A stretch of DNA of 64,000 nucleotides from Paraferrimonas sp. SM1919. GTDB lineage: Bacteria > Pseudomonadota > Gammaproteobacteria > Enterobacterales > Shewanellaceae. The notes under the pieces were generated by a model, which made no database searches, was not told the DNA's origin, and saw only the letters and a list, made by a program, of their open reading frames with translations. The stretch covers positions 39,933-103,932 of the forward strand of contig NZ_WINH01000014.1 in assembly GCF_010993985.1 (NCBI RefSeq). The letters are read 5' to 3'. Of this stretch, positions 44,842 through 53,405 are shown in pieces (positions within the stretch are counted from its first letter, which is position 1; the number at the start of each line of letters is the position of its first letter). A program made the translations under genes and the position numbers.

Positions 44842-45053
44842 AGTATCACATCTCCGATATCTATTATTTCATCACGTTAAGCAAAAAAGCGCGGATTCTC
44901 GTAATAAGTATCATACGTTTTGCTTGGGTAACTTTACTGCGATTAAAAAATAGCCAATAAATAGAGCAAAAACATGACCTAAGCCAAAATTTAGCAATCT
45001 CAATGAGTAACTTGAGTAGGCTATGCTACTTTTCAATTTAACTTCGTGTCAAA

Positions 45054-46703
45054 ATGAAAAAAAACTTATTCGATAATAGGTCTAACGTGTCAGAACTAGT
45101 AAAACTAGATATACAGGATACCGACAATCAAGTTGTCGCCAGAGAGCAACTCAATCGTGTCCTAGAAAGCCAAGCTTTCGTGCAAAGCCCAAAAATGAAA
45201 GAGTTACTTAACTTTGTGGTTGAGCAAGCCATCATGGGCAATGGCGATCGCCTAAAGCAATTTACTATTGCCACTGAAGTATTCGAACGTGGGGTGGAGT
45301 TTGATCACCAATCAGATCCTATCGTGCGTATCCAGGCTGGCAGGGTTCGCCGCGCTCTGGAGACCTATTACCTCACCGAAGGGGTAAATGATCAAATACT
45401 GATCTCGATCCCTAAAGGCAAATACTGCCCATTATTTCAGTCTCGCCCGCAAGCCGCAGAAGTGAACTCAAAAGAGCAGCCAACCCCAGAAGAACAACCT
45501 TTTGTAGGCCTGTCACCGACCTTGACCGTTATTCCATTTTTATCGTTATCGGACGATAAAGAACAGCATTATTTTGCAGAAGGTTTTGGTGAAGATTTAG
45601 CCACCGAACTTTCACGCTTCGACACCTTAAAAGTGGTGTCTATGTACGCCCTAGGTGATGTGGAAATTAACCCCACATCGACCACCGACATTAAGCGCCT
45701 TGGCCAAGAATTAAATGTCTCGTTTGTCACTTCAGGTACCCTGCGTACCTACCAAGACAAAGCTCGTATTCAGGCGCGTTTATACCGCACCGATACCGGC
45801 CAACAAGTCTGGGCAGAACGCTACGACTGTGACCTAACCACAGGTGACTTATTTGATATACAAGATCAAATTATTGCTGAAATTGTAGCAGAATTAGCCT
45901 CAAGCTTTGGCATTATCCATAGGCAATTATACTTAAGCTCAAATCACAAAAGTGTTGAGCAGTTAACGACTTATGAAGCCACGCTTAGATACCGTCATTA
46001 CCTAATGACCTTATCCAAAGAAACCTTTCACCGTGCAGTAGAAGCCCTAGAGCACGCCACGGTAAAAGAGCCAAACTTCACTATGGCTTGGGCCATGTTA
46101 GCCATTTTATATTTTGATGCCGAACGTTTGCATAATGTTTACATAGCAGACAGCATTCAAAAGGGCATCGACTGTGCTCGCCGTGCGGTAGAAATGGATC
46201 CAACCAACCAAGAAGCGCAAATGGCGCTATTACTTGGCTACCAAAGTCGTGGCGATGCCCAAGGTGTCAAAGACACCGCCGATAAAGTGGTATCACTAAA
46301 CCCGAATGCGGCCTACCAAATTGGTCTTGCAGGCTGGGCGCTGGCACTGGCGGGAGACTTTGAGCGTGGTATGCAGTTACTGGATGACTCTAAGGTACTC
46401 AACCCTTACCGCCCAGCATGGTTTTCAATGGCTTACATCCTTGAGCACTACATGAATAGTGACTACAGCAAAGCCCTAAAGGAGTTAGATCAGTTCTCGC
46501 TAATGCAGCTTTACTGGCATCCACTATTAAAAGCGGTGATTGAAGTAGAGATGGGCGATATCGAAGCGGCTAAGGTTTCTTACCAACAAATTATTGCCAG
46601 TTGCAGTGACTTTGAAAGTACTAAAGAACAGCGCATTAGCAGCTATGTATCGTCGCCTGAAATCCAGCAAAAACTGTTAGCAAGCCTAGCGAAAATCGCT
46701 TAA
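45054..46703 (+). CDS. TolB-like/TPR protein with N-terminal regulatory domain
   Basis: A 549-residue cytoplasmic protein (no signal peptide or membrane helix). Residues 25-135 match a domain found in many proteobacterial regulators (LNRVLESQAFVQSPKMKELL, DPIVRIQAGRVRRALETYY, ISIPKGKYCPLF), probably DNA- or protein-binding. Residues 150-290 are TolB-N/FlgO-like (LTVIPFLSLSD, YFAEGFGEDLATELSRF, VSFVTSGTLRTY). The rest is TPR repeats (ARRAVEMDPTNQEAQMALLL). Proteins of this layout are often found with adenylate-cyclase-like or CadC-like regulators. As the only regulator-like gene in the metabolic region it is the best candidate to control it; that is inference. Confidence 0.7.
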   Translation: MKKNLFDNRSNVSELVKLDIQDTDNQVVAREQLNRVLESQAFVQSPKMKELLNFVVEQAIMGNGDRLKQFTIATEVFERGVEFDHQSDPIVRIQAGRVRRALETYYLTEGVNDQILISIPKGKYCPLFQSRPQAAEVNSKEQPTPEEQPFVGLSPTLTVIPFLSLSDDKEQHYFAEGFGEDLATELSRFDTLKVVSMYALGDVEINPTSTTDIKRLGQELNVSFVTSGTLRTYQDKARIQARLYRTDTGQQVWAERYDCDLTTGDLFDIQDQIIAEIVAELASSFGIIHRQLYLSSNHKSVEQLTTYEATLRYRHYLMTLSKETFHRAVEALEHATVKEPNFTMAWAMLAILYFDAERLHNVYIADSIQKGIDCARRAVEMDPTNQEAQMALLLGYQSRGDAQGVKDTADKVVSLNPNAAYQIGLAGWALALAGDFERGMQLLDDSKVLNPYRPAWFSMAYILEHYMNSDYSKALKELDQFSLMQLYWHPLLKAVIEVEMGDIEAAKVSYQQIIASCSDFESTKEQRISSYVSSPEIQQKLLASLAKIA

Positions 46704-46723
46704 GCGCTAAGGCCTGTTAACAA

Positions 46724-46749
46724 AAAAACCGCTCAAATGAGCGGTTTTT
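46724..46749 (+). terminator. Terminator after the TolB/TPR gene
   Basis: AACCGCTCA/TGAGCGGTT stem, AA loop, long T run; A-rich left side may serve the opposite strand too. Confidence 0.88.
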
Positions 46750-46766
46750 TTATGGGTAATGCTTAG

Positions 46767-46896
46767 GGTCTGTTAGCCTTTTATACAAGGCGGAGCGATT
46801 GCGGTGTGGTTGTTCTACACCAATGAGGGCCAACACCGTAAAAATGACTAACAAACGCTGTCCACAGGTTTACATAAAGTAAACATGAAAGATCAG
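46767..46896 (-). repeat. Dispersed intergenic repeat, copy 2 (inverted, internally deleted)
   Basis: Read on the minus strand it runs GATCTTTCATGTTTACTTTA, then ACAGCGTTTGTTAGTCATTT, then GAACAACCACACCGCAATCG, CTCCGCC and CTAACAGACC. These are the two ends of copy 1; about 110 bases of the middle (the GAAGCATAG and TTGACCTTTAA part) are missing. Confidence 0.72.
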
Positions 46897-46906
46897 CAGC
46901 CCCTAG

Positions 46907-48124
46907 TTACTTCTTGCCACCAATTAGGCCGAAGAATGCGATAACAAATGACGCGGCAGATACGGCACCAACCACCACGGCTAGAGAACCAAAGCCGAAT
47001 GATTCCGCAGCGAAACCACCCACAACGTTACCTACTGCGTAAGCAATCGCGATAGCGAACATTAGTAGACCCTGAGTCAGACCAGCACCCGCGCTTGATT
47101 GCTTGTCGGCAATTGAAGGCTGTGACATGTCACATACCGCCACACCCTGCAGGTAAATCACGTATAGACCTAGTGGAATGTAAGCTAAGATGGCTGGACC
47201 GCCGGCTGCGACTAGTACTAGGGCTATCATTGAAGCCGCAGAAGCCACTAGTGCACCAATGAATACTGGATTTGGACCCAGTTTCGCCATCCAGTTACCC
47301 GCTAATGTTAAGATAACTAGCGATGCTGCTGCCGAGACTGAAAGCGCAGTAGAAGACATTGAAGGCTCAATATCAAAGACTTCTTTCATGTAGTTAGGGA
47401 ACTGACCGGTAATCACACCCTGGCCAATAGTCACGAAGAATACCGCTGCTAGGAATACACCAAAACGAGAGAAAATCAGCTGTGCCATGCCGCCAGCTTG
47501 CTCTTGTTCGCCTGCTTCTTCACTTGCTTGCTCACCTGCGTTAGCTACGCGATCCGCCGCTTCTTTGTTAGTTAGGCCAGTGATCACTACCGATACCGCA
47601 CAAATGGCGGCCATTAGGTAGAAACAGGCTTCATAGCTCCAGCCAGCGTCCATTACTGCACCCAGTAATACACCACCCACTAAAGCACCAACAATCGCAA
47701 GTTGGTTCAGACGAGTTAGCTTAACCGCTTCTTCTTCCTGGCTATAACCGCCAGCAACCACGAATGCAGGGTTCATCATAAGCAGTGAAGCCGAACCCAC
47801 ACCTAGTAATACCGCACCCGCAATGTGCATTGCTACTACGTCACCAGACATAGAGAAAACAAGCGCCGCTAAACCATAAGCCGCAACACCAATAAGCTGC
47901 ACTAAACGGTGCGCTTTAAACTTGTCAGCTAAGCCACCTAGGATAGGCGCAGACAGGCCAGAGAAGCCTAGAATACCCATAACAATACCGACTAAAGACG
48001 CACTGTCAGTCATCGCTAGAATGTAAGTAGGAACCAAAATTGGAATAAATACCATTTGCACGATGCCGTAGGCAAAGTGTGCAGCGAACCATGGTTCGAT
48101 GCCCATAAAGCTCTTATTGCTCAT
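46907..48124 (-). CDS. MFS transporter (copy 2)
   Basis: A 405-residue major facilitator, close paralogue of the one at 30613-31845: both start with GIEGW/GIEPW-FAAHFAYGI and share GGLADKFKAHR and MNPAFVVAGGYSQ. About 12 membrane helices and a charged central loop (EQASEEAGEQEQAGG). It is 81 bases downstream of ureohydrolase copy 2 and probably cotranscribed with it, repeating the pairing of copy 1. Codon use is more strongly biased than in copy 1. The substrate is unknown. Confidence 0.86.
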   Translation of the reverse strand: MSNKSFMGIEPWFAAHFAYGIVQMVFIPILVPTYILAMTDSASLVGIVMGILGFSGLSAPILGGLADKFKAHRLVQLIGVAAYGLAALVFSMSGDVVAMHIAGAVLLGVGSASLLMMNPAFVVAGGYSQEEEAVKLTRLNQLAIVGALVGGVLLGAVMDAGWSYEACFYLMAAICAVSVVITGLTNKEAADRVANAGEQASEEAGEQEQAGGMAQLIFSRFGVFLAAVFFVTIGQGVITGQFPNYMKEVFDIEPSMSSTALSVSAAASLVILTLAGNWMAKLGPNPVFIGALVASAASMIALVLVAAGGPAILAYIPLGLYVIYLQGVAVCDMSQPSIADKQSSAGAGLTQGLLMFAIAIAYAVGNVVGGFAAESFGFGSLAVVVGAVSAASFVIAFFGLIGGKK

Positions 48125-48153
48125 AAGAAATACCTTATTTAAAAATTGAAAAA

Positions 48154-48175
48154 GGGCAGCAAAAACTTGCTGCCC
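48154..48175 (-). terminator. Hairpin between ureohydrolase copy 2 and MFS copy 2
   Basis: A 9-bp GGGCAGCAA/TTGCTGCCC stem with a 4-nt loop, followed leftward by TTTTTCAATTTTT. It is probably a partial terminator inside the two-gene operon. Confidence 0.7.
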
Positions 48176-48205
48176 TCCTTGGCAATCTATGTCAGTGACA
48201 ACAGA

Positions 48206-49357
48206 TTACAGCGAAGCTTTACCGAACGCCTGTGGCCATTCAGTTTTACGCTTTTCGCCGTTACGTTTTTCAACACAGTCAGCCATCCAGCATAGAAGCT
48301 TCCAGCTGATACCTGCAGCAATGTAACCATCACGCTTAGATAGGTCGTGCTGTGGCGTGTACTCAACAACGTCAGCACCAACTAGGTTGATGTTACCGTG
48401 TTTACGTAGGTAACGAATGATGTCCCAAACTTGACGAGACTTAAGACCGAATGGTTCGATCGCAGAGTTAGAAGCGTTATCAGTCGCGTCTAGGGCGTCA
48501 AGGTCGAATGAGAAGTAACAAGGCGCATCGCCAACACGCTTAAGAATACGCTCAGCAATTTCTTTAGTACCTAGATCGAATACGTCGTCCGCAGAGTAAA
48601 CTTCAACACCGAAGTTCTTAGCGTGGCCACCTACAAGTGCAGTCATACGACCACGAACACCCATAGTGATCATACGCTCAGGGTCTAGGTTACCTTCAGC
48701 GAAGTTACGAGTGAACTGGTTACCAGAGTGGTACGGGTACTCGAAGTCAGCGAATGTTACTAGGTCGTAGTGCGCATCGAAGTGAATTAGAGAAAGAGGA
48801 CCAAATTTCTTACCTAGTGCCGCGATTGGCGCGTAAGAAGTCGTATGGTCACCACCCCAAGTGAACGTCACACAGTCGTCTTCGTTTACGATACGGTCGT
48901 ACTCGTCAACAATCTTCTGTACTTCGTCTTTCATGTCGAACTGGCCGTAAGTATCAATGTTACCGTAGTCCATGATACGTGCAGAATCGAAAGGAATATC
49001 CCAACCGCCATCTGGACCTGGCTCGATAGTACCCATAGCGTTCTTAGAAAGATCACGTAGAGCCTTAGGGCCGTACTTGTGAGAGCTGTTCATAGGCGCC
49101 GCTTTTTCTAGAGGCTGGCCAATAACAACGATGTCAGCATCTTTAGTGTTACGACCGTAAGGAGCCATGAACGCGCCTAGGTATTCTTTGTTTAGGTTAC
49201 CAACAACCTCGATACCAGCGCCGCCGCCCATTTCGCTCATGCGAACTAGGTGATCCATAACTTCTTGATCGATACCGTCGATGCTCATTGAGTTTTCGAA
49301 CAGATCTTTGTACTTAGCTAAACGCTCAGCAGGAATTGGTGGGTACTTCTTAGTCAT
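48206..49357 (-). CDS. Ureohydrolase superfamily enzyme, copy 2
   Basis: A 383-residue paralogue of the enzyme at 34730, very close in protein sequence over its whole length. It keeps the metal ligands (GGDHTTS, FDAHYD, SFDLDALDATD) and the same unusual features, so both probably act on the same or a very similar substrate. The start at 49357 (MTKKYPPIPAERL) has GGAGCAAATC upstream; an ATG four codons before is less well placed. Codon use is as biased as in ribosomal protein genes, suggesting this is the highly expressed copy. It is followed by the MFS gene. Confidence 0.88.
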   Translation of the reverse strand: MTKKYPPIPAERLAKYKDLFENSMSIDGIDQEVMDHLVRMSEMGGGAGIEVVGNLNKEYLGAFMAPYGRNTKDADIVVIGQPLEKAAPMNSSHKYGPKALRDLSKNAMGTIEPGPDGGWDIPFDSARIMDYGNIDTYGQFDMKDEVQKIVDEYDRIVNEDDCVTFTWGGDHTTSYAPIAALGKKFGPLSLIHFDAHYDLVTFADFEYPYHSGNQFTRNFAEGNLDPERMITMGVRGRMTALVGGHAKNFGVEVYSADDVFDLGTKEIAERILKRVGDAPCYFSFDLDALDATDNASNSAIEPFGLKSRQVWDIIRYLRKHGNINLVGADVVEYTPQHDLSKRDGYIAAGISWKLLCWMADCVEKRNGEKRKTEWPQAFGKASL

Positions 49358-49509
49358 GATTTGCTCCAACTAAAAATGTTTCAATCGAAAAATGAAAAGG
49401 ACTCCGCCTTTTCTAGTTGGCGATATCATCTCAAACTCACCACCTTGATATAAGTTTGTTACGGTTACATGGCACCCCAAAAAAGTATCAAGGCTTTACC
49501 CTAAAATAA

Positions 49510-49539
49510 AAGGCCCCGCAGATTACTCTGCGGGGCCTT
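49510..49539. terminator. G+C-rich hairpin upstream of ureohydrolase copy 2
   Basis: AAGGCCCCGCAG and CTGCGGGGCCTT form a stem of 12 bp with a short loop. There is A-run sequence on the left, so it would terminate leftward transcripts coming from the NhaC side. Confidence 0.65.
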
Positions 49540-49569
49540 GAAATATTCATAATTAACAGTTGTTTTATA

Positions 49570-49737
49570 GGGCTTGCTGGCCTTTTTTGTTTACTTTATG
49601 TGGGAATTAAAGGGCAAGATAGCAAGGCACTCGAATTGAAGCATAGTTACTCTATGTAAAATGAGAGTAACGCAGCTAGGTTGACCTTTAAACTCATCCG
49701 AAGGACAGCGTTTGTTAGCTATTTTACTTGCTTGAAA
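49570..49737 (+). repeat. Dispersed intergenic repeat, copy 3
   Basis: Shares with copy 1 TTTACTTTATGTG, GAATTAAA, TTGAAGCATAGTTACTCTATG, GAGAGTAACGCAGCTAG, TTGACCTTTAAA and TTGTTAGC in the same order. It lacks the right-hand GAACAACCACA/CTCCGCC end. Confidence 0.72.
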
Positions 49738-49837
49738 CCCGACGTTTAATAACCCACTTCAATTAAACTGCCTTCTTTCTATTAAAGAACAAAAGCTAAC
49801 AAACTCTGCAGAAACAAACATTAAAGGTCTGCAAGAC

Positions 49838-51214
49838 CTACTTTCTGTCAACAAAATAACCTAGGTAAGAAGTAACAATAGTAACGGCAATACACACAAA
49901 ACTTAACCACATAAATGGCGCATATGACAGGGTAGCCACCCCTAAGATACTCGCCATATAAATGCCGTTATCACTCCAAGGCACCATGCCTGAGGTTAAG
50001 GTGCCACCAAACTCAGCGTTACGGGACAGGTTCTTACGGGCATAACCTAAACGGTCATAGTTCTTGGCGCTAATCTTCGGGGTAAGGATCAGTGATACAT
50101 ACATAGCCGAGCCAAACACATTACCCATAAATGCGGTGGCAATGGTGCTAGAGGCTAAGCCACCAGCGCTTTGCACACGCTTTTCAAACACCTGGGCAAT
50201 ACGGGCTAAAATACCCACTTTATCCAGTAAGCCACCAAAGCCTAAGCCAAATACGATTACCGCAACCGAGCCCAGCATAGACGACATGCCACCACGGTTT
50301 AAAATGGCGTCAATAAAGTCCACCCCCGAATTAATCGCAAACGGTGCCCAAGTGGTGTTTAAGGCATGAATAAAGTCCATATCTTGCAGCAGCACAGCCC
50401 ACACCACGCCTAACAATGAACCAAAGCTAATGGCCACAAACGAAGGCACCCTAAATGCAAGCATGCCCAGAACCACAGCAACTGGAATAAAGGCTAACGG
50501 CGTAATCACAAACTGCTTATCGATAGCGGCAATCACACCCTCAACCTGACTCATATCCACATCACCAGCAAAGTTTAAGCCATATAGGGTAAACAATAGT
50601 GCGGTTATCACATAACTGATCAGTGCTATCGGTAGCATACCTTTAATATGCTCAACCACCTCCACCTCAGACATGCTTGAGGCCAGAATCACCGAATCCG
50701 ATAAGGGTGATAACTTGTCACCAAAGTAACACCCCGACAGTACCGCACCGGCCGTCACCGCTGGCGGCACCCCAAGGCCCGAACCAATGCCCATCATGGC
50801 GATACCCGCCGTACCGGCAGCGCCCCATGAGGTGCCCGTACCTAAAGCGGTTAACGAACAAATCAGCATGGTAGCAGGCAAGAAAATCGCCGGGTGAATG
50901 GCGTTTAAGCCATAGTAAATAATGGTCGGTACAATACCACCAGCAATCCAGGTGCCCACTAAGGCACCGACCGCCATTAAGATCAACACCGCCGGTAAGC
51001 CTTTGCTTACCCCTTGCAATGCCGCTGCTTCTAAATCTTTATATTTATGGCCAAGGTAAAGTCCCAGCCCCATAATCACAAACCAACCAAAGTACAGCGC
51101 TAGCTGAATCGGCAAATTAAGCTCGGCAGTAAAGGAAAATGCCATTAATAGAAATAGGCCAAGGGCTACTATTACCTGCAGTAACGATGGTGCACGTAAA
51201 ACAGCTGATTGCAT
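49838..51214 (-). CDS. nhaC: NhaC family Na+/H+ antiporter
   Basis: A 458-residue multi-pass transporter with about 12 membrane helices. The motifs GTGTSWGAAGTAG, GCYFGDKLSPLSDSVILASS and NAEFGGTLTSGMVPWSDNG are typical of the NhaC family. Most members exchange Na+ for H+; some exchange organic acids (malate/lactate). It lies on the same strand as, but 480 bases upstream of, the ureohydrolase copy 2 operon, separated by a terminator-like hairpin and repeat copy 3. A role in the same metabolic region is possible but not shown. Confidence 0.88.
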   Translation of the reverse strand: MQSAVLRAPSLLQVIVALGLFLLMAFSFTAELNLPIQLALYFGWFVIMGLGLYLGHKYKDLEAAALQGVSKGLPAVLILMAVGALVGTWIAGGIVPTIIYYGLNAIHPAIFLPATMLICSLTALGTGTSWGAAGTAGIAMMGIGSGLGVPPAVTAGAVLSGCYFGDKLSPLSDSVILASSMSEVEVVEHIKGMLPIALISYVITALLFTLYGLNFAGDVDMSQVEGVIAAIDKQFVITPLAFIPVAVVLGMLAFRVPSFVAISFGSLLGVVWAVLLQDMDFIHALNTTWAPFAINSGVDFIDAILNRGGMSSMLGSVAVIVFGLGFGGLLDKVGILARIAQVFEKRVQSAGGLASSTIATAFMGNVFGSAMYVSLILTPKISAKNYDRLGYARKNLSRNAEFGGTLTSGMVPWSDNGIYMASILGVATLSYAPFMWLSFVCIAVTIVTSYLGYFVDRK

Positions 51215-51833
51215 CTAAATAAACCTCTGGTTTGTTAACGGGCGTATAAAAATCGCCTTTTTAGGGTTAGTGGCGTACTTTACTGGTTTGCTAGGGGGTT
51301 GGCGAATTGGGAGTGTTTTAATGAGAGCTGGCTCTATTTATAGGATTTCATCCTATGACCTGCGTTGGGTTTTGTCCTGCGGACGGCATTTTTTGTTAAG
51401 TTGGCACTTAACGATGCTTGTTGGTTTATCTTGCAGATGGCTTTGGGTTTGGGGTTCTTTTAAGCTGCGCTTGGCTGTTTTGATTTGGGTATTTTTTCTA
51501 GCTTGGGAGTCGCGGTGGCGACAGCACCCAAGGGGAGAGCGGGCTGCGCCCTCCGTTACTCCAGGCATCCTGCCTTCCACCCTGCGGGCTCGCTAAAGCG
51601 GTTCAAAATTGTTCCAGACAATTTTGTGGAACCCCTCCGCAGCCCCCGCAGTCTGCGTGACCTTAATTTTCAATCGTTAATGGTCGAGCACGAACTGATT
51701 CGGCGTCCTGCCTCAAACAGTTCTTACTAGGCATCCATGCCTAGCAGCTCCATTAACTCAATCAAATTAAGCGCAGACAGAAGGGGAAAATGGGCATCCG
51801 TTTCTAGAATCGGTTGTAGCTTGGAGCCATTAG
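51215..51833. other. Gene-free region with a G+C-rich structured element
   Basis: 619 bases. Open frames at 51270-51596 and 51485-51730 encode low-complexity Trp/Arg-rich peptides without ribosome-binding sites and are not genes. The part 51500-51745 is richer in G+C than its surroundings and holds several hairpins: a 9-bp CAAAATTGT/ACAATTTTG stem (51604-51612 with 51618-51626) and a perfect 8-bp stem at 51727-51744. Confidence 0.55.
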
Positions 51834-53126
51834 TTAGGCTCTTGCAACCTCTTCACGCATAATGCCCAGTTGCTTCATTCGGATAATTACAACAGTCTTC
51901 GACACGTTAAATCGCTTCATTAGTGCTACTGAAATAGAGTGCATAGTTGATTGATTGCAACTCTGTCCATCTACGAATAGCAAACCAAACCCTCGATCTA
52001 CGATCCCTTGTTTTTCAACCTCCACCAGAAAAGCCTTAATGAATGCCTTTTTGGGTAACAATAGGCTGGCAGCAAATTGATTGGCCTGCCACTCCATCCG
52101 CATAATATCCTTCAGTACAATATCAGTGCGGTCAGCTCCGACTAGGTGAGTGTCTAAACAACTTTCACCAAGCATATACTCTGAGTGCTTTAGAAGTAGA
52201 TGCCCCAACTCATGAGCTAGGGTAAATCTAGCCCTTGGTTCAGTTTCGCATTGCTGATTATCAATATTTATAACACCTTCTTCGAAATTGACACTCCCCA
52301 AGACACCGAAATCAAGATTAGCGTCAAAATTAACTTTTACAGAATGTTGGTCTAAGACATACTGTTGCAGAGCTTCCATGGAGACCGGCCCGGAAAAATA
52401 CTTAATTCGTTTCAGTACTTCCATACACTGCTCTTCGATAAAATCAGGTTCAAGATATCTGACGAGCGAGGATTTTATCGGGGATTTACTCTTTACACAG
52501 TCCCAAAAGCTACTATCTTCTTCTGATACACTTTGCAAAATCAAACTCGATATTAGTTGCTTAGTAGAGTTTGTATAAGTCCCACTTGAGTAGCAGTAGA
52601 AATCGAAGCCTTTACTCTTAAACTCTTGATCTTGCAAACCTTGTGATACTGTCATCCGCTCGATAATACTTTCACTTCTTCCTTTGATAACTGATGGAGA
52701 GCGATTTAAAACCCATTCACGTTTATCTGGACTAAAATAGCGCAGTAGACCAATGCCCTTAGACCTAGAAAACTTGAAAGCTCCATCTTGATATGAATTA
52801 GTCGAGGCTAAGATACCTTTAATATTTGCACCTGAAATCTGCTGTGTTTTAGCATAAAACTCTTCAACATCATCAACAGGAACTCTATGGTTATAATTTT
52901 TACATTCAATCAATACTAATACTGAATAGTGTTTTTGCCCAGGCAAGTAGATTTCAATGGAAACATCGAAGACTATATCTTTTTCCCGATCTTTAGAGTA
53001 ATACCCTTTCTTTGCAAAGATCCTGCAACATTCTTTACGAGCCCAAAATAGATCATTTTCTATATCATTGGAAAAGAGATCGAAGATAGTTTTTTCGAGC
53101 TTATCGCCTTTATCAACTGTGTTCAT
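51834..53126 (-). CDS. Nuclease-like domain fused to ImmA/IrrE metallopeptidase
   Basis: A 430-residue protein with two parts. Residues 1-150 resemble a restriction-endonuclease-like (Mrr/PD-(D/E)xK) domain: VFDVSIEIYLPGQ, then VLVLIECKNYNHRVPVDDVE with the E-x-K pair, then GILASTNSYQDGAFKFSRSK. Residues 270-400 are an ImmA/IrrE zinc peptidase: FTLAHELGHLLLKHSE with the HExxH motif, and MEWQANQFAASLLLPKKAF with the third ligand Glu. ImmA/IrrE enzymes cleave repressors to start a response. No partner repressor lies beside it. A stand-alone defence or stress factor is plausible but unproven. Confidence 0.75.
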   Translation of the reverse strand: MNTVDKGDKLEKTIFDLFSNDIENDLFWARKECCRIFAKKGYYSKDREKDIVFDVSIEIYLPGQKHYSVLVLIECKNYNHRVPVDDVEEFYAKTQQISGANIKGILASTNSYQDGAFKFSRSKGIGLLRYFSPDKREWVLNRSPSVIKGRSESIIERMTVSQGLQDQEFKSKGFDFYCYSSGTYTNSTKQLISSLILQSVSEEDSSFWDCVKSKSPIKSSLVRYLEPDFIEEQCMEVLKRIKYFSGPVSMEALQQYVLDQHSVKVNFDANLDFGVLGSVNFEEGVINIDNQQCETEPRARFTLAHELGHLLLKHSEYMLGESCLDTHLVGADRTDIVLKDIMRMEWQANQFAASLLLPKKAFIKAFLVEVEKQGIVDRGFGLLFVDGQSCNQSTMHSISVALMKRFNVSKTVVIIRMKQLGIMREEVARA

Positions 53127-53196
53127 CTACTCTCCATATGAGCCTAACAGTATATTAGTGTCTGAGTTCCGCATAAGAACGCTCTTGATTAGAAAT

Positions 53197-53213
53197 CAAT
53201 GGGGTCAGGGTTA
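53197..53213 (+). repeat. CAATGGGGTCAGGGTTA repeat
   Basis: The same 17-base core occurs at 55375-55391 and 55410-55426. In many gammaproteobacteria a similar GGGGTCAGG motif flanks IS200-like/REP-associated (Y1) transposase elements; no transposase is found here. Confidence 0.5.
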
Positions 53214-53405
53214 TTGATAGTTAGATAACGCCTTCCCACTATAAGTGGTATTAAGTTACTGATGTTTTGGGGGTAGATCAAAGTACTGTATTTGGTAATA
53301 CTTGGGGCTAGTGTGTTTTTAGGGTGAAGAGGGTGGTTTGTTTGGGTAGTAGGTTGTTGGTACTGGTGAAGCTGGGGGCTAATAATCAACTATGACTTAC
53401 ATGTA

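Larger units (their letters stand above)
49358..49837. other. Intergenic region between NhaC and ureohydrolase copy 2
   Basis: 480 bases. From the right it holds the NhaC 3' flank, repeat copy 3 (49570-49737), a short G+C-rich hairpin with AAGGCCCCGC and GCGGGGCCTT arms (49510-49539), and the promoter region of ureohydrolase copy 2. No gene is seen. Confidence 0.55.

Noticed and set aside
51270..51730. Two overlapping open frames on the plus strand
   Set aside because: Low-complexity Trp/Arg/Ser-rich products, no ribosome-binding sites and no family; they reflect the G+C-rich element.
53189..53389. Minus-strand open frame of 66 codons
   Set aside because: His/Thr/Pro-rich product without start context; the region holds the CAATGGGG repeat and non-coding sequence.
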